Notes: generated by a model from the sequence alone, not told the origin. DNA of 64,000 nucleotides from Sphingomonas sp. PL-96 (GCF_020707215.1 NZ_JAJFET010000008.1:62001-126000), one strand, 5' to 3'; positions 7,405-17,810 are shown, numbered from the stretch's first letter. Translations and numbers: made by a program.

Positions 7405-8850
7405 CTATTTCGCCCCGTCGACGCGCGCAAGCGTCACCAGCTTGCCGGGATTGAACAGGTTCATGGGATCGAGCCCCCGCTTGATCGCGGCGAGCGCCGC
7501 CAGTCGTGCCGGCGGCCCCAGTCGCGCCAGTTCATCACGCTTCATCTGGCCAATGCCATGCTCGGCAGAGATCGACCCGCCGGCGGCAACCACCAGGTCG
7601 TGGACGAACGCTGTGACCCCAGGTGCCTCCTCCGCGATCCAGCGCGACGGATCTGCGCCAGTAGGCGCACGAACGTGGAAGTGGACGTTGCCGTCGCCCA
7701 GGTGGCCAAAGGCCAGCGCATGGGTGCCGGGGAACCGCGCCTGCGCTGCCGCCGCCGCCTCCACCATGAAGCGCGGCATGCGATCGACGGGCACGGAGAT
7801 GTCGTGCTGCACGGCCGGGCCTGCCGCACGCTCGGCCGCGGACAGCGAGTCGCGCAACCGCCAGAATGCCTCCGCCTGCGCCTCGGAGGCAGTGATCACC
7901 GCATCCTCGACCAGCCCTGCGTCCAGCGCATCGCCGAGCAGTGCCGCCAGCAGGGCGTCGGGTGCTTCCACCTCCGGGCCGGCGGCCACGGCTTCGATCA
8001 ACAGGTGCCACGGGTGCACGCCGCCCAGCGGTGCACGCGCGTCCGGCAAATACTGCAGCACGCGCTCCAGCGTGTCGCCCGGGATGATCTCAAAGCTCTC
8101 GATCGCATCGGATGCCCCTTGCATGCGGCGCAGGAGGCTGAGCCCCGCTTCCGGATCGGCAATGCCGGCCCAGGCCACCGCGCGGCTGTGGATTGCGGGC
8201 GCCAGTCGCAGCGTCGCCGCCGTGACGATGCCCAGCGTCCCCTCCGCACCGATCAGCAGCTGGTCGAGGTCATAGCCGCGGTTGTCCTTGGGCAGCGGGG
8301 TCAGTCCGTCATGGATGCTGCCGTCGGGCAGCACCGCCTCGACGCCCGCCACCAGCCGCCGCATCGTGCCCCAGCGCAGCACCTGCGTCCCCCCGGCGTT
8401 GGTGGAGACCAGCCCACCGATCGTGGCACTGCCGCGCGAACCCAGCGTCAGCGGGAAACGGCAGCCCGCCTCCCCCGCCCGCTCGTGCAGCGCCTGCAGG
8501 ATCACCCCGGCCTCGGCCACGGCCAGTCCCGCTGCCGGGTCCAGGCTGCGGACCCGGTCCAGCCGGCGAGTCGAAAGGATCAGCGCCGTGCCGTCGCGGG
8601 GCGGCGTGGCCCCGCCGACCATGGACGTGTTCCCACCCTGCGGCACCAGCGGCACGCGGTGCTCGGCCGCCAGCCGGACCATGGTCGAAACTTCCTGGGT
8701 GGACGAAGGCAGCAGCATCGCAAGCGCCGCGCCATGGAACCGTCCGCGCCAGTCGGTGAGGAACGGCGCGATCCGATCCGGGTCCGTCGTCAGGCTGCGC
8801 TCGCCCAGCGTCGCGCGGACGGCGTCGATCAGATGGGTCGGGGAGGTCAT
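7405..8850 (-). CDS. FAD-linked oxidase (GlcD / D-2-hydroxyacid dehydrogenase type)
   Basis: 481 residues with a PCMH-type FAD-binding domain (VPLVPQGGNTSMVGGATP near residue 70, TIGGLVSTNAGG, LLIGAEGTLGIVTAATL) and a C-terminal FAD-oxidase domain ending in SAEHGIGQMKRDEL. These are hallmarks of the D-lactate / D-2-hydroxyglutarate / glycolate-oxidase-subunit family. It would oxidise a D-2-hydroxyacid to the 2-oxoacid and pass electrons on. Substrate cannot be fixed from sequence. No GlcE or GlcF partner is adjacent, which favours the single-subunit D-2-hydroxyglutarate or D-lactate type. It lies 30 bp upstream of sapC on the same strand. Confidence 0.85.
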   Translation of the reverse strand: MTSPTHLIDAVRATLGERSLTTDPDRIAPFLTDWRGRFHGAALAMLLPSSTQEVSTMVRLAAEHRVPLVPQGGNTSMVGGATPPRDGTALILSTRRLDRVRSLDPAAGLAVAEAGVILQALHERAGEAGCRFPLTLGSRGSATIGGLVSTNAGGTQVLRWGTMRRLVAGVEAVLPDGSIHDGLTPLPKDNRGYDLDQLLIGAEGTLGIVTAATLRLAPAIHSRAVAWAGIADPEAGLSLLRRMQGASDAIESFEIIPGDTLERVLQYLPDARAPLGGVHPWHLLIEAVAAGPEVEAPDALLAALLGDALDAGLVEDAVITASEAQAEAFWRLRDSLSAAERAAGPAVQHDISVPVDRMPRFMVEAAAAAQARFPGTHALAFGHLGDGNVHFHVRAPTGADPSRWIAEEAPGVTAFVHDLVVAAGGSISAEHGIGQMKRDELARLGPPARLAALAAIKRGLDPMNLFNPGKLVTLARVDGAK

Positions 8851-8926
8851 CGGCTCGCGCTACAGCGTCGGGAGGCTTGCCGCCAGTTCATCACCGGTTA
8901 AAACCCCGGAGTCGAGAAGGGAGCCG

Positions 8927-9394
8927 ATGCCCGTACCGAAGCCTGTATCCGCGCTTCTGCTGCTGACCCTTTGCGCCCCCATGGCCGGGGCGCAGCAGCG
9001 CGTGTCCCCCCCCCAGGGGGAAATGGTGCACAGCGAAGTGCGGATCCAGCGTATCATCGTGCGCGTGCCGCGGATGGACGTGAACCCGGTTGCCAGTTCG
9101 CGTGCCCTGCCGGCGATCACCTGGGTGGAGAAGCGCACCGAACGCTGCGTGCCGGTCGCAAGCTTGGCGGCGGTGTCGATCACCCGGCCCGACAGCGTCG
9201 ACCTGATGCTCGCCGGCGGCAAGCGGCTGCGTGCCCGGCTGGAGGACGATTGCCCGACGCTCGACTTCTACTCGGGCTTCTACATGAAACGCACACCCGA
9301 CGGGATGGTGTGCGCATCCCGCGACTCGATCCGGTCGCGTTCGGGCGGTCGATGCCGCATCTCTTCGTTCCGGATGCTGGTGCCGAGCCGCTAA
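8927..9394 (+). CDS. Hypothetical secreted protein
   Basis: 155 residues starting at the ATG at 8927, which follows GAGAAGGGA. A signal peptide is clear (PKPVSALLLLTLCAPMAGAQ, cleavage after AGA). The mature part contains ITWVEKRTERCVP, RLRARLEDDCPTLDFYSGFYMK and a C-terminal GRCRISSF, with four cysteines that could form disulfides in the periplasm. I do not recognise a named family, though small proteins like this seem common in sphingomonads. It is divergent from the FAD oxidase. Confidence 0.75.
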   Translation: MPVPKPVSALLLLTLCAPMAGAQQRVSPPQGEMVHSEVRIQRIIVRVPRMDVNPVASSRALPAITWVEKRTERCVPVASLAAVSITRPDSVDLMLAGGKRLRARLEDDCPTLDFYSGFYMKRTPDGMVCASRDSIRSRSGGRCRISSFRMLVPSR

Positions 9395-9482
9395 CCCGCG
9401 TTTTGCTTGACATTTCGGCCGAAATCCGCAAGGCGCGATAGGGTATTCCGGTGCCATATCGGCATCGCTTTCCGGAAACCTC

Positions 9483-10904
<1,422 letters not shown>

Positions 10905-10915
10905 CCCGGCCTTTC

Positions 10916-11140
10916 GTGGACGACGCCATCGACTATGTCCCGCCGGTCGGGATCGAGAGCCCGTGCGTGCTGGTCTGCACGCTCGACCTCGACACGGGCT
11001 GGTGCTTCGGCTGCGGCCGCACGCGCGAGGAGATCGCGGGCTGGACGGCCATGACGGCGGAGGGGCGCGATGCCGTGCTCGCCGTCCTTCCCCAGCGTTG
11101 CACGTTGCTGGACCAGCGGAGCACCGCAGCACCCCGCTGA
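10916..11140 (+). CDS. DUF1289 domain protein
   Basis: 74 residues from a GTG start, eleven bases after the helicase stop. It has the DUF1289 cysteine pattern (SPCVLVCTLDLDTGWCFGCGRT followed by EEIAGW), probably a small metal-binding or iron-sulfur-type knuckle. Function of the family is unknown. Likely co-transcribed with the helicase. Confidence 0.85.
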   Translation: MDDAIDYVPPVGIESPCVLVCTLDLDTGWCFGCGRTREEIAGWTAMTAEGRDAVLAVLPQRCTLLDQRSTAAPR

Positions 11141-11203
11141 CCCGCTGCGTCAGACGGAAGCCGCTTCTGCGATCAGCGCGTCATCCGCCTGGGACGCGCG
11201 AGC

Positions 11204-11472
11204 CTAGGCGCGCCACTGTACCGGCGGTTCGGCATAGTGGTGGAAGGCGTCCCGCCGGGCAGGGTCCCGAACTGCACGCCCCACATCACCCGCGAACCCA
11301 CATGGAGATCGGCCGCGGTGAACCGGTCGCCGGCGATGAAGGGGCGCTGCGCCAGCGCCTCCTCCAGCATCCGGCGGGCGATCCGGCCACGCGACAGGGG
11401 TTGGTGTAAGCTCAGGTCTTCCGCCATCGATCGTTTCGCGCCGTCGAAGAACAGAGTGGGAGCAATGCTGGC
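11204..11472 (-). pseudogene. Glutathione S-transferase remnant (C-terminal half, frameshifted)
   Basis: Reading the minus strand from 11472 gives PTLFFDGAKRSMAEDLSL, then EEALAQRPFIAGDRFTAADL and VMWGVQFGTLP, a good match to the C-terminal domain of bacterial GSTs. Near 11255 the frame breaks: a +1 shift restores RRDAFHHYAEPPV and ends at a TAG at 11204. The thioredoxin-like N-terminal domain with its glutathione site is absent. The remnant lies in the same frame directly behind the dienelactone hydrolase stop codon. It is therefore a decayed gene, not a functional enzyme. Confidence 0.7.
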
Positions 11473-12351
11473 TTAGGCGTCAAGCCGCGCGTGCAGAAAG
11501 GCGATGGTGCGGTCCCACGCCAGCTTGGCGGCGGTGGGATTATAGCGCTCTTTCGAGGTGTCGTTGTTGAAGGCGTGATCGACGTCCGGATAGACATGCG
11601 CCTCGACCTGCTTGCCCGCGGCCTGCAGCGCCTTTGCCCACGGCAGCCCGGTCGCGTTCACACGAGCGTCCCTGCCAGCATAGTGCAGCAGCAGCGGCGC
11701 CTGCACTCGCGACGCTTCCGACGGATCCGGCGCGGGGCCGTAATAGGCGACGCCGGCGTTCAATGCTGGCCCGGCCGCAACCGCCAGCCGGTTCACGAAC
11801 GCCCCGCCCCAGCAGAAGCCGACAACGCCCACCTTGCCCGAGCCGCTGCGCTGGCGCGCCGCTCGCGCAAGTGCCGCCTGCGCCTGGGCGAGCGCCAGGT
11901 CCATGTCGATTGCCGCGATCATGTCCCGGGCGCGATCCTCGTCGGCAGGCGTGCCGCCCTGCGGCGCCAGCAGATCGGGGACGACCGCGCGAAAGCCGGC
12001 AAGCGCCACGCGCCGCGCAACGTCACGGATGTGCTCCGTCAGTCCGCGGTTTTCGTGGATCACCAGCACGGTGCCGAGCTTGCGCCCACCGGCGTCCCGC
12101 GGCGCGGCGAAATAGGCGGAGGCAGGCTTGCCCGCCTCCACGCCCTTTGCCGTTCCGGTGCGCAGCCGAGGGTCGTCGGCCTTCACCTGCTGTGCGGCAG
12201 CGGGCGAGGCGGCGATCGCCGCCACCAGCGCCTCGGCCGCGACGGCGGAACCGGTCAGCGCCACCATCTCGCGCATAAAGGCGCGGCGGTCGCGGTGTTC
12301 GTGGGTGAAGGCGTCGTAGAGCGCGACGGCGCGCTCGCGAAGGTCAGTCAT
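11473..12351 (-). CDS. Dienelactone hydrolase family protein
   Basis: 292-residue alpha/beta hydrolase. The catalytic triad is C180 (VVGFCWGG), D228 (YAGRDARV) and H259 (DVDHAFNND), with E100 (VIHENRGL) as in dienelactone hydrolase. The cysteine nucleophile separates it from serine esterases. Residues 20-55 carry an RRAFMREM stretch followed by a hydrophobic Ala-rich segment, suggesting Tat export to the periplasm, which is common in this subgroup. The substrate is unknown; there is no aromatic ring-cleavage cluster nearby, so a role in chlorocatechol degradation is not supported. Confidence 0.88.
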   Translation of the reverse strand: MTDLRERAVALYDAFTHEHRDRRAFMREMVALTGSAVAAEALVAAIAASPAAAQQVKADDPRLRTGTAKGVEAGKPASAYFAAPRDAGGRKLGTVLVIHENRGLTEHIRDVARRVALAGFRAVVPDLLAPQGGTPADEDRARDMIAAIDMDLALAQAQAALARAARQRSGSGKVGVVGFCWGGAFVNRLAVAAGPALNAGVAYYGPAPDPSEASRVQAPLLLHYAGRDARVNATGLPWAKALQAAGKQVEAHVYPDVDHAFNNDTSKERYNPTAAKLAWDRTIAFLHARLDA

Positions 12352-12468
12352 GCCAGCTCTCCCGGATTACGGACGGGGAGAGGCTAACCGGCTTTGCGGG
12401 TTTGCAGAAGCGACGACCGCGCCGCCCTGCGAGCGCCCGCCCCGCTTCCGGGACGGACGCTCCAGCAA

Positions 12469-13146
12469 TCAGCGCTTGAAGGGATCGATGAACGCCGGGG
12501 TTGGCTGCGCGGTTTCGCCGTTCGCCAGTGCCTCGGCGTCGCGCGCGGCCTGCTGGCGCTCGTTGCGCAGCTGCTCGAGCAGCGCTTCGCGGTCGCCCTC
12601 CAGACGCGTGTCGGTCGGCGCTTCCATGCCGGCCGCCTTGGCAGCTTTGGTCACCAGTGCGTCGAGCTCCCGCTGCGAGCACAGGCCCAGCGTCACCGGA
12701 TCCTTGGGCGTGATGTTGCCGATGTTCCAGTGGCTGCGGTCACGGATCGCGGCGATCGTGGTGCGGGTGGTGCCGATCAGCTTGCCGATTGCACCGTCCG
12801 AGATTTCCGGATGGTTGCGGATGATCCAGGCGATGCCGTCCGGCTTGTCCTGGCGCTTCGACACCGGGGTGTAGCGCGGGCCCTTGGTGCGGCGGACCTG
12901 CTCAGGCCCCTTCTGGATCTTCAGGCGATAGTTCGGATCGGCCTGGCCCTTGTCGATCTCGTCCTGCGTCAGCTCATGCGCGCGGACGGGGTCGCGGCCG
13001 GTAAGCTTGGTCGCGGCGGTATCATCGGCGATCGCCTGCACTTCGAGAATATGCAGCCCGCAGAAGTCGGCGATCTGCTCGAACGACAGCGAGGTGTTGT
13101 CGACCAGCCAGGAAGCGGTCGCATGCGGCATCAACGGCTGGGCCAC
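12469..13146 (-). CDS. trcR: Cell-cycle transcriptional regulator TrcR (DUF1013)
   Basis: 225-residue DUF1013 protein, a near-universal alphaproteobacterial family known as TrcR, a DNA-binding partner of RNA polymerase in the CtrA network. Diagnostic segments are present: a helix-turn-helix-like stretch (FEQIADFCGLHILEVQAIAD), the GRDPVRAHELTQDEI linker, and a second DNA-binding half (IAWIIRNHPEISDGAIGKLI and TTIAAIRDRSHWN). The start is a GTG with TCTGGAGAA upstream. A stable hairpin precedes the gene. Family identity is strong; the regulatory role is taken from other alphaproteobacteria. Confidence 0.9.
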   Translation of the reverse strand: MAQPLMPHATASWLVDNTSLSFEQIADFCGLHILEVQAIADDTAATKLTGRDPVRAHELTQDEIDKGQADPNYRLKIQKGPEQVRRTKGPRYTPVSKRQDKPDGIAWIIRNHPEISDGAIGKLIGTTRTTIAAIRDRSHWNIGNITPKDPVTLGLCSQRELDALVTKAAKAAGMEAPTDTRLEGDREALLEQLRNERQQAARDAEALANGETAQPTPAFIDPFKR

Positions 13147-13169
13147 GGCAGTTCTCCAGAAACAACAAG

Positions 13170-13191
13170 GGCCACCCCTCGCGGGGTGGCC
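13170..13191 (-). terminator. Hairpin between the EAL gene and trcR
   Basis: GGCCACCCC and GGGGTGGCC form a perfect 9-bp stem around a 4-nt loop, and on the minus strand CTTGTTGTTT follows. It probably terminates the EAL-domain transcript, and would otherwise lie in the trcR leader. Confidence 0.65.
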
Positions 13192-13288
13192 GTATCCGGA
13201 ACAGACTTAGTGCGCGAAGCCGGGGGAGGCAAGCGGCCCTGCCTGTAAAGCGCTATGCAGGCGCTGCTTTCCCCAGGAAGAACTTCGA

Positions 13289-15052
13289 TCAGGCCGCTGC
13301 CGGCTGCGCGCTGAGCGCAAGCCAGCCGGGGAAGTCGCCGACGGGCAGCGGGGGACTGAAGTAATAGCCCTGGGCCTCGTCGCACCCCATCGCCCGCAGC
13401 AGCGCCGCAGCACCCCCGGTTTCGATCCCTTCGGCCACGACGCGGCAGTTGAACGCATGGCTGAGCACGACCATCGACTGGACCAGTGCAAGGCCCCGCT
13501 CCCCTGCCTCCATGCCGCTGATGAAGCTGCGGTCGATCTTGATGACGGCCACCGGCAGCATCTGGAGATAGGCAAGGCTGCTGTAGCCCGTGCCGAAGTC
13601 GTCAATGGCAAGCTGGATTCCGGCCGCCTGGAGCTTGCGCAGCTGCTCCAGCGCACGCCCGGCGTGCTTCATCGCGGCGCTTTCCGTCACTTCCAATTCG
13701 ATCATCGCCGGCGCGACGTCGTGGCGGTGCAACGCCGCGACCACGCGGTCGGCAAAGCCACCTTCCTCCAGATTGCTCGCGGACACGTTGATCGACAGCG
13801 GCACGGCGATGCCAAGGCGCTGCCACTCGGCAAGTTGGCGAAGCGCTTCCTCCAACACCCACTCGGTGAGCCCGCGTGCCGCCGCCGACTGCTCGATGAT
13901 CGGCACGAACTCACCGGGCGAGATCTCGCCCAGTTCCGGGTGGTGCCACCGCAGCAGTGCTTCGGCGGCGATGCACCGGTCGTCCGCCAGCGCGACGCGC
14001 GGCTGGACGACGATGCGAAGCTGGCCATCGGGGCAGTCCAGAGCCGCGGCGAAATCACGCAGCAGGCGAAAGCGGCGCTGGTGCGCATCGTCGGCACAAC
14101 AGGAGTACACGCTTACGCCGCCCTCCAGAAGGCGCGCATCCTGGGCCGCACCCTGCAAGGTGCGCAGCACGTCCAGCGGCGCGGTCTCCCCCGTGGTGAA
14201 CGGCGTCACCCCTATGACGGAGGTCGTCACGAAGCGTTCCGTGCTGGTGGCACGAAGTTCGTGTAACCGCCCGGTAAGCAGGGCGACACATTGCTGCTCG
14301 CTGAAGCCGTCCGGCAGGATGAAGGCGAACTGCGTGGTCGCGACATGATAAAGCTGGCTGCGCTTCAGCTGTTTGCGCACCAGCCGGCCGGCGGCCCGCA
14401 CCAGCCTGTCGAGATGGTCGAACCCGAGCACCCGCACAATGCTTTCGACCTGATCAGGGCGCGCGAGGTCGATCAGGACGGCAAAACGCTGTTGACCGCG
14501 AACGTCCCGCCCGAGATCGGCGAGGTCGTCCAGGAACTGGTTGCGATTGGCCATGTCGCTCACCGGATCGACCCGGCCGATGGCGTGCTGCAACTCGATC
14601 TGCACCATGACCATTGCGGCCAGGTCGCGCAGCGCTGCCTTCTCCGCATCCGTGACGGTCCGCGGTTCGACGCCGATCACGCACAATGCACCCAGCCCAT
14701 GTCCCTCACGCGTAATCAGCGGGGCACCCGCGTAGAAACGGGCGCCGGTGCTCGCAAGCACGCTGTCTGCGTAACAGGAATCAGCGTGAAGATCTTCGAT
14801 CACCAACAATCCCTGTTCCACAGCGACGTGCGCGCATGGCGCCCCGTCGCGCGGGATCGACTGGTGCTCTACGCCGACCCGAGACTTGAACCATTGCCGA
14901 TCCTGATCGGTGAGCGACACCGCCGCGATCGGCAAGCCAAAGATCTGACTCGCCATGCGAGTGATCCGATCAAAACTTTCGCTGGGCGACGTATCGAGCA
15001 ACCTGAGCTGTCGCAGCGCGTCAAGGCGCGCGGTCTCGTCGGTCCCTCCCAT
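13289..15052 (-). CDS. GAF / degenerate GGDEF / EAL cyclic-di-GMP phosphodiesterase
   Basis: 587 residues. A GAF sensor domain (about 20-160) is followed by a GGDEF-like domain (165-310) whose signature motif is lost. An EAL domain (335-580) follows with E364 (EALLRW), N422, E454, D484/D485 (DDFGTG), K505, E541 and Q561, all the metal and catalytic positions. It should therefore hydrolyse cyclic di-GMP to pGpG, with GGDEF serving at most as a regulatory nucleotide site. No membrane segment is seen, so a cytoplasmic sensor is likely. The membrane diguanylate cyclase at 20630 could be its counterpart, but nothing links them directly. Confidence 0.9.
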   Translation of the reverse strand: MGGTDETARLDALRQLRLLDTSPSESFDRITRMASQIFGLPIAAVSLTDQDRQWFKSRVGVEHQSIPRDGAPCAHVAVEQGLLVIEDLHADSCYADSVLASTGARFYAGAPLITREGHGLGALCVIGVEPRTVTDAEKAALRDLAAMVMVQIELQHAIGRVDPVSDMANRNQFLDDLADLGRDVRGQQRFAVLIDLARPDQVESIVRVLGFDHLDRLVRAAGRLVRKQLKRSQLYHVATTQFAFILPDGFSEQQCVALLTGRLHELRATSTERFVTTSVIGVTPFTTGETAPLDVLRTLQGAAQDARLLEGGVSVYSCCADDAHQRRFRLLRDFAAALDCPDGQLRIVVQPRVALADDRCIAAEALLRWHHPELGEISPGEFVPIIEQSAAARGLTEWVLEEALRQLAEWQRLGIAVPLSINVSASNLEEGGFADRVVAALHRHDVAPAMIELEVTESAAMKHAGRALEQLRKLQAAGIQLAIDDFGTGYSSLAYLQMLPVAVIKIDRSFISGMEAGERGLALVQSMVVLSHAFNCRVVAEGIETGGAAALLRAMGCDEAQGYYFSPPLPVGDFPGWLALSAQPAAA

Positions 15053-15169
15053 GCCGCGATCACATCACCGGGGCGTTAACAGGCAGATAAGAACATCCCG
15101 TTTTCCGCAGCCCGAAACAGCTTCTCTTTGATTCGCATCGTTCTTGCCACGCACGAAGCATCTTTTCAT

Positions 15170-15328
15170 TTAGCGGCCGAGTGTGAGCTTGGCGGACACC
15201 CGGCCAATCACCACCGTCAGAACCAGCGCAGCACCAAAGGCGATGTTCTGCCGCAAGCCCAGGAACCCGAGCCAGTCCTCCTCCCGATTCTGGTGCGGTG
15301 TCCGCCTGATAGTACGGGAGTCGAGCAC
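15170..15328 (-). CDS. Small predicted membrane protein
   Basis: A 52-residue frame from a GTG at 15328 with AAGGAAAA upstream. It has a polar N-terminus (TPHQNREEDWLGFLGLR) followed by one transmembrane helix (NIAFGAALVLTVVIGRVSA) and a basic end. Composition and layout look coded rather than random, and it fills the otherwise empty 370 bp between the phosphodiesterase and ilvA. I do not know its family. It could be a chance frame. Confidence 0.45.
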   Translation of the reverse strand: MLDSRTIRRTPHQNREEDWLGFLGLRQNIAFGAALVLTVVIGRVSAKLTLGR

Positions 15329-15421
15329 CGGGCGCTTTTCCTTGTCCCGGGACGCCTTTGATGGTTGTAGGCACGCGCGGCGCACCGCGCCGTCGACGAG
15401 GCACCAACCAAGAGGGCCAAC

Positions 15422-16618
15422 GTGCTTACTTCCCAAGACGTCCACGCAGCCGCTACCCGGATCACCGGCAAGGTCATCCGCACCCCCGTGGTGCACAGCG
15501 ATGCGATTAGCCGGATTACCGGCGCGGACGTCTGGCTGAAGCTGGACACGCTGCAGGTCACCGGCGCGTTCAAGGAGCGCGGCGCCGCCAACCGCCTGGC
15601 GCTGCTGTCGCCGGAGGAGCGCCTGGCCGGGGTCGTCGCCATGTCTGCCGGCAACCATGCCCAGGCGGTCGCGCGCCACGCATCGCTCCTCGGCATTCGC
15701 GCGGTGATCGTGATGCCCGCCTTTACCCCTTCCACCAAGGTCACCCGCACCGCACGTTGGGGGGCGGAGGTGGTGCTGCACGGCACGACGCTGGCCGAGG
15801 CAGCAGCGCATGCGCAGCATCTGGCGACCAGCGAGGGCCTGGTGTTCGTCCACCCCTATGACGACGATGCGGTGATCGCGGGCCAGGGCACGCTTGCGCT
15901 CGAGCTGATCGAGGACGTGGCAGGGCTCGACACCCTGGTCGTGCCGGTCGGCGGCGGCGGACTGGTCGCCGGCGCGGCGCTGGCGGCGCAAGGCGCCGCG
16001 CACCCGATCGAGACCTATGGCGTCGAGGTCGAGAGCTATGCGGCCATGGCGCAGGAACTTGCCGGGACGCCGGTCAGCGTGGGCGGTGCGACGGTGGCGG
16101 AGGGCATTGCGGTGCGCGATGTCGGCCGCAAGCCGCTCGAGATCGTACGGCAGCTGGTCAAGCAGGTGCTCACCGTACCCGAGCGGGCGATCGAAAGCGC
16201 GATCGCGCTGCTGGCCGAGGAAGCCAAGATCGTCGCCGAGGGTGCAGGTGCGACTGCCGTCGCGGCACTGCTCACCTATCCCGAGCTGTTCCGGGGCAAG
16301 AAGGTCGGCGTGCCGGTGTGCGGCGCCAACATCGACAATCGCGCGCTCGCCAACGTGCTCCAGCGGGTGATGGTCCGCGACGGGCGGCTGATGCGACTGA
16401 TCCTCGACATTCCGGACCGGCCGGGCGTGCTGGGCGAGATCTCGACGCGGATCGGCGCTGCCGGTGCGAACATCATCGAGGTGTCGCACCACCGGCTCTT
16501 CACCTCGCCCAGCGTCCAGGCGGCGCGGCTGGAGGTGATGTTCGAGGCGCGCGACGCCACCCACAGCGATGCGGTGGTGGCCGCGTTGCAGGAACATTAT
16601 GCGGTGACGCGGCTGTAA
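15422..16618 (+). CDS. ilvA: Threonine ammonia-lyase with C-terminal ACT domain
   Basis: 398-residue PLP enzyme converting L-threonine to 2-oxobutanoate, the first step to isoleucine. The PLP lysine is K51 (TGAFKERGA); the phosphate-cup glycines (PVGGGGL) are near residue 180. Residues ~325-398 form one ACT domain (LILDIPDRPGVLGEI...GANIIEVSHHR) for amino-acid control. This short single-ACT form is common in alphaproteobacteria and can be biosynthetic or catabolic, so the ilvA symbol is a reasonable but not certain choice. It starts with GTG and is divergent from the small membrane protein. No other isoleucine gene is nearby. Confidence 0.9.
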   Translation: MLTSQDVHAAATRITGKVIRTPVVHSDAISRITGADVWLKLDTLQVTGAFKERGAANRLALLSPEERLAGVVAMSAGNHAQAVARHASLLGIRAVIVMPAFTPSTKVTRTARWGAEVVLHGTTLAEAAAHAQHLATSEGLVFVHPYDDDAVIAGQGTLALELIEDVAGLDTLVVPVGGGGLVAGAALAAQGAAHPIETYGVEVESYAAMAQELAGTPVSVGGATVAEGIAVRDVGRKPLEIVRQLVKQVLTVPERAIESAIALLAEEAKIVAEGAGATAVAALLTYPELFRGKKVGVPVCGANIDNRALANVLQRVMVRDGRLMRLILDIPDRPGVLGEISTRIGAAGANIIEVSHHRLFTSPSVQAARLEVMFEARDATHSDAVVAALQEHYAVTRL

Positions 16619-16640
16619 GGGGCCGACACCCCATGGTCCC

Positions 16641-16746
16641 GTTCGTGCTGAGTAGGGGCTGAGCCTGTCGAGGAGCCGTATCGAAGCACCGCCGCCGGTC
16701 CTTCGATACGGGTCTTCGACAGGCTCAGTGGCTACTCAGGACGAAC
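16641..16746. repeat. REP-like long palindrome between ilvA and quinone oxidoreductase
   Basis: The two ends are inverted copies (GTTCGTGCTGAGTAG... against ...CTACTCAGGACGAAC), with nested arms GCTGAGCCTGTCGA / TCGACAGGCTCAG and CGTATCGAAG / CTTCGATACG. It is an extragenic palindromic element of a type I recall as common in sphingomonads. It lies between convergent genes and could also terminate transcription from both. Confidence 0.8.
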
Positions 16747-16790
16747 GGTCAGATGCCGTTGGAGTGAGAGCGGTCGAAGGGGCCGCCAGC

Positions 16791-17810
16791 CTACTCTCCC
16801 ATCGTCAGCACGATCTTGCCGACATGGTCACCCGCTTCCATCCGGCGGTGTGCCTCGGCTGCCTCGGCGAGGGGGAAGCTGCGGTCCATCAGCGGGCGCA
16901 GCCTCCCTTCGGCGACGTGCGGCCACACCAGCCGCGCGATCTCCTGCGCGACCAGCGACTTGAACTCGGCATCGCGCGGGCGCAGCGTCGATCCGGTGAG
17001 CGTCAACCGGCGGCGCATCACCTGCCAGATCGGGATCGTCGCCTCCGCCCCGCGCTGCACCGCGATGGAGACGTGGCGCCCGTCCTCGGCCAGGCACTGA
17101 AGGTTCCGCGGCACATAGTCGCCACCCACCATGTCGAGCACCGCCGCAACCCCGGCGCCGCCGGTGATCGCCTTCACCCGCTCGACGAAATCCTCGGTCT
17201 TGTAGTTGATCGCGTGGGTGGCGCCGTGCGCAAGTGCGGCCTGCGCCTTGTCGTTCGAGCCGACGGTTACGATCACGTCGATGTCGAACAGCCGGCACAG
17301 GCTGATCGCCATGGTGCCGATGCCGCTGGTGCCGCCATGGACCAGCACCGTATCGCCGGCCTGGACATAGGCGCGCTCGAACAAGTTGGTCCACACGGTG
17401 AACAGCGTCTCCGGCAATGCCGCCGCCTCTGCCATCGAAAGACCCTCGGGCACCGGGAGGCACTGGCCTGCGGGCGCCACCGCATATTCGGCATAGCCGC
17501 CGCCGGCCAGCAGCGCACAGACAGGCGCGCCGAGCAGCGCCGAATCTACGCCTTCGCCCAGGGCCGCGACGGTGCCCGCCACTTCCAGCCCCGGGATCGA
17601 CGGCGCGCCGGGCGGCGGCGGGTAATTTCCGGCGCGCTGGAGCAGGTCCGGCCGGTTCACCCCCGCTGCCTGGACATGGATCAACACCTCGCCCGCGCCC
17701 GGCTGCGGCATCGGGCGTTCGACCGGCACCAGCACGTTCGGACCGCCTGGCGCCTCCGGGTCGATCGCGATCATGGTCTTTGACATCGTCTCGGGAAGGT
17801 TCATCGGCAT
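16791..17810 (-). CDS. NAD(P)H-quinone oxidoreductase, zinc-independent MDR family
   Basis: 339 residues from the ATG at 17810, which has GGGAG five bases upstream; longer starts lack one. Typical quinone reductase-like MDR features: AGVNRPDLLQRAGNYPPPPG, a nucleotide-binding VLVHGGTSGIGTMAISL Rossmann turn, and an end HVGKIVLTMGE. No structural zinc cysteines are present. The family (PIG3/QOR-type) reduces quinones or similar acceptors with NADPH in the cytosol. True substrate unknown. It is divergent from DUF1192. Confidence 0.88.
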   Translation of the reverse strand: MPMNLPETMSKTMIAIDPEAPGGPNVLVPVERPMPQPGAGEVLIHVQAAGVNRPDLLQRAGNYPPPPGAPSIPGLEVAGTVAALGEGVDSALLGAPVCALLAGGGYAEYAVAPAGQCLPVPEGLSMAEAAALPETLFTVWTNLFERAYVQAGDTVLVHGGTSGIGTMAISLCRLFDIDVIVTVGSNDKAQAALAHGATHAINYKTEDFVERVKAITGGAGVAAVLDMVGGDYVPRNLQCLAEDGRHVSIAVQRGAEATIPIWQVMRRRLTLTGSTLRPRDAEFKSLVAQEIARLVWPHVAEGRLRPLMDRSFPLAEAAEAHRRMEAGDHVGKIVLTMGE

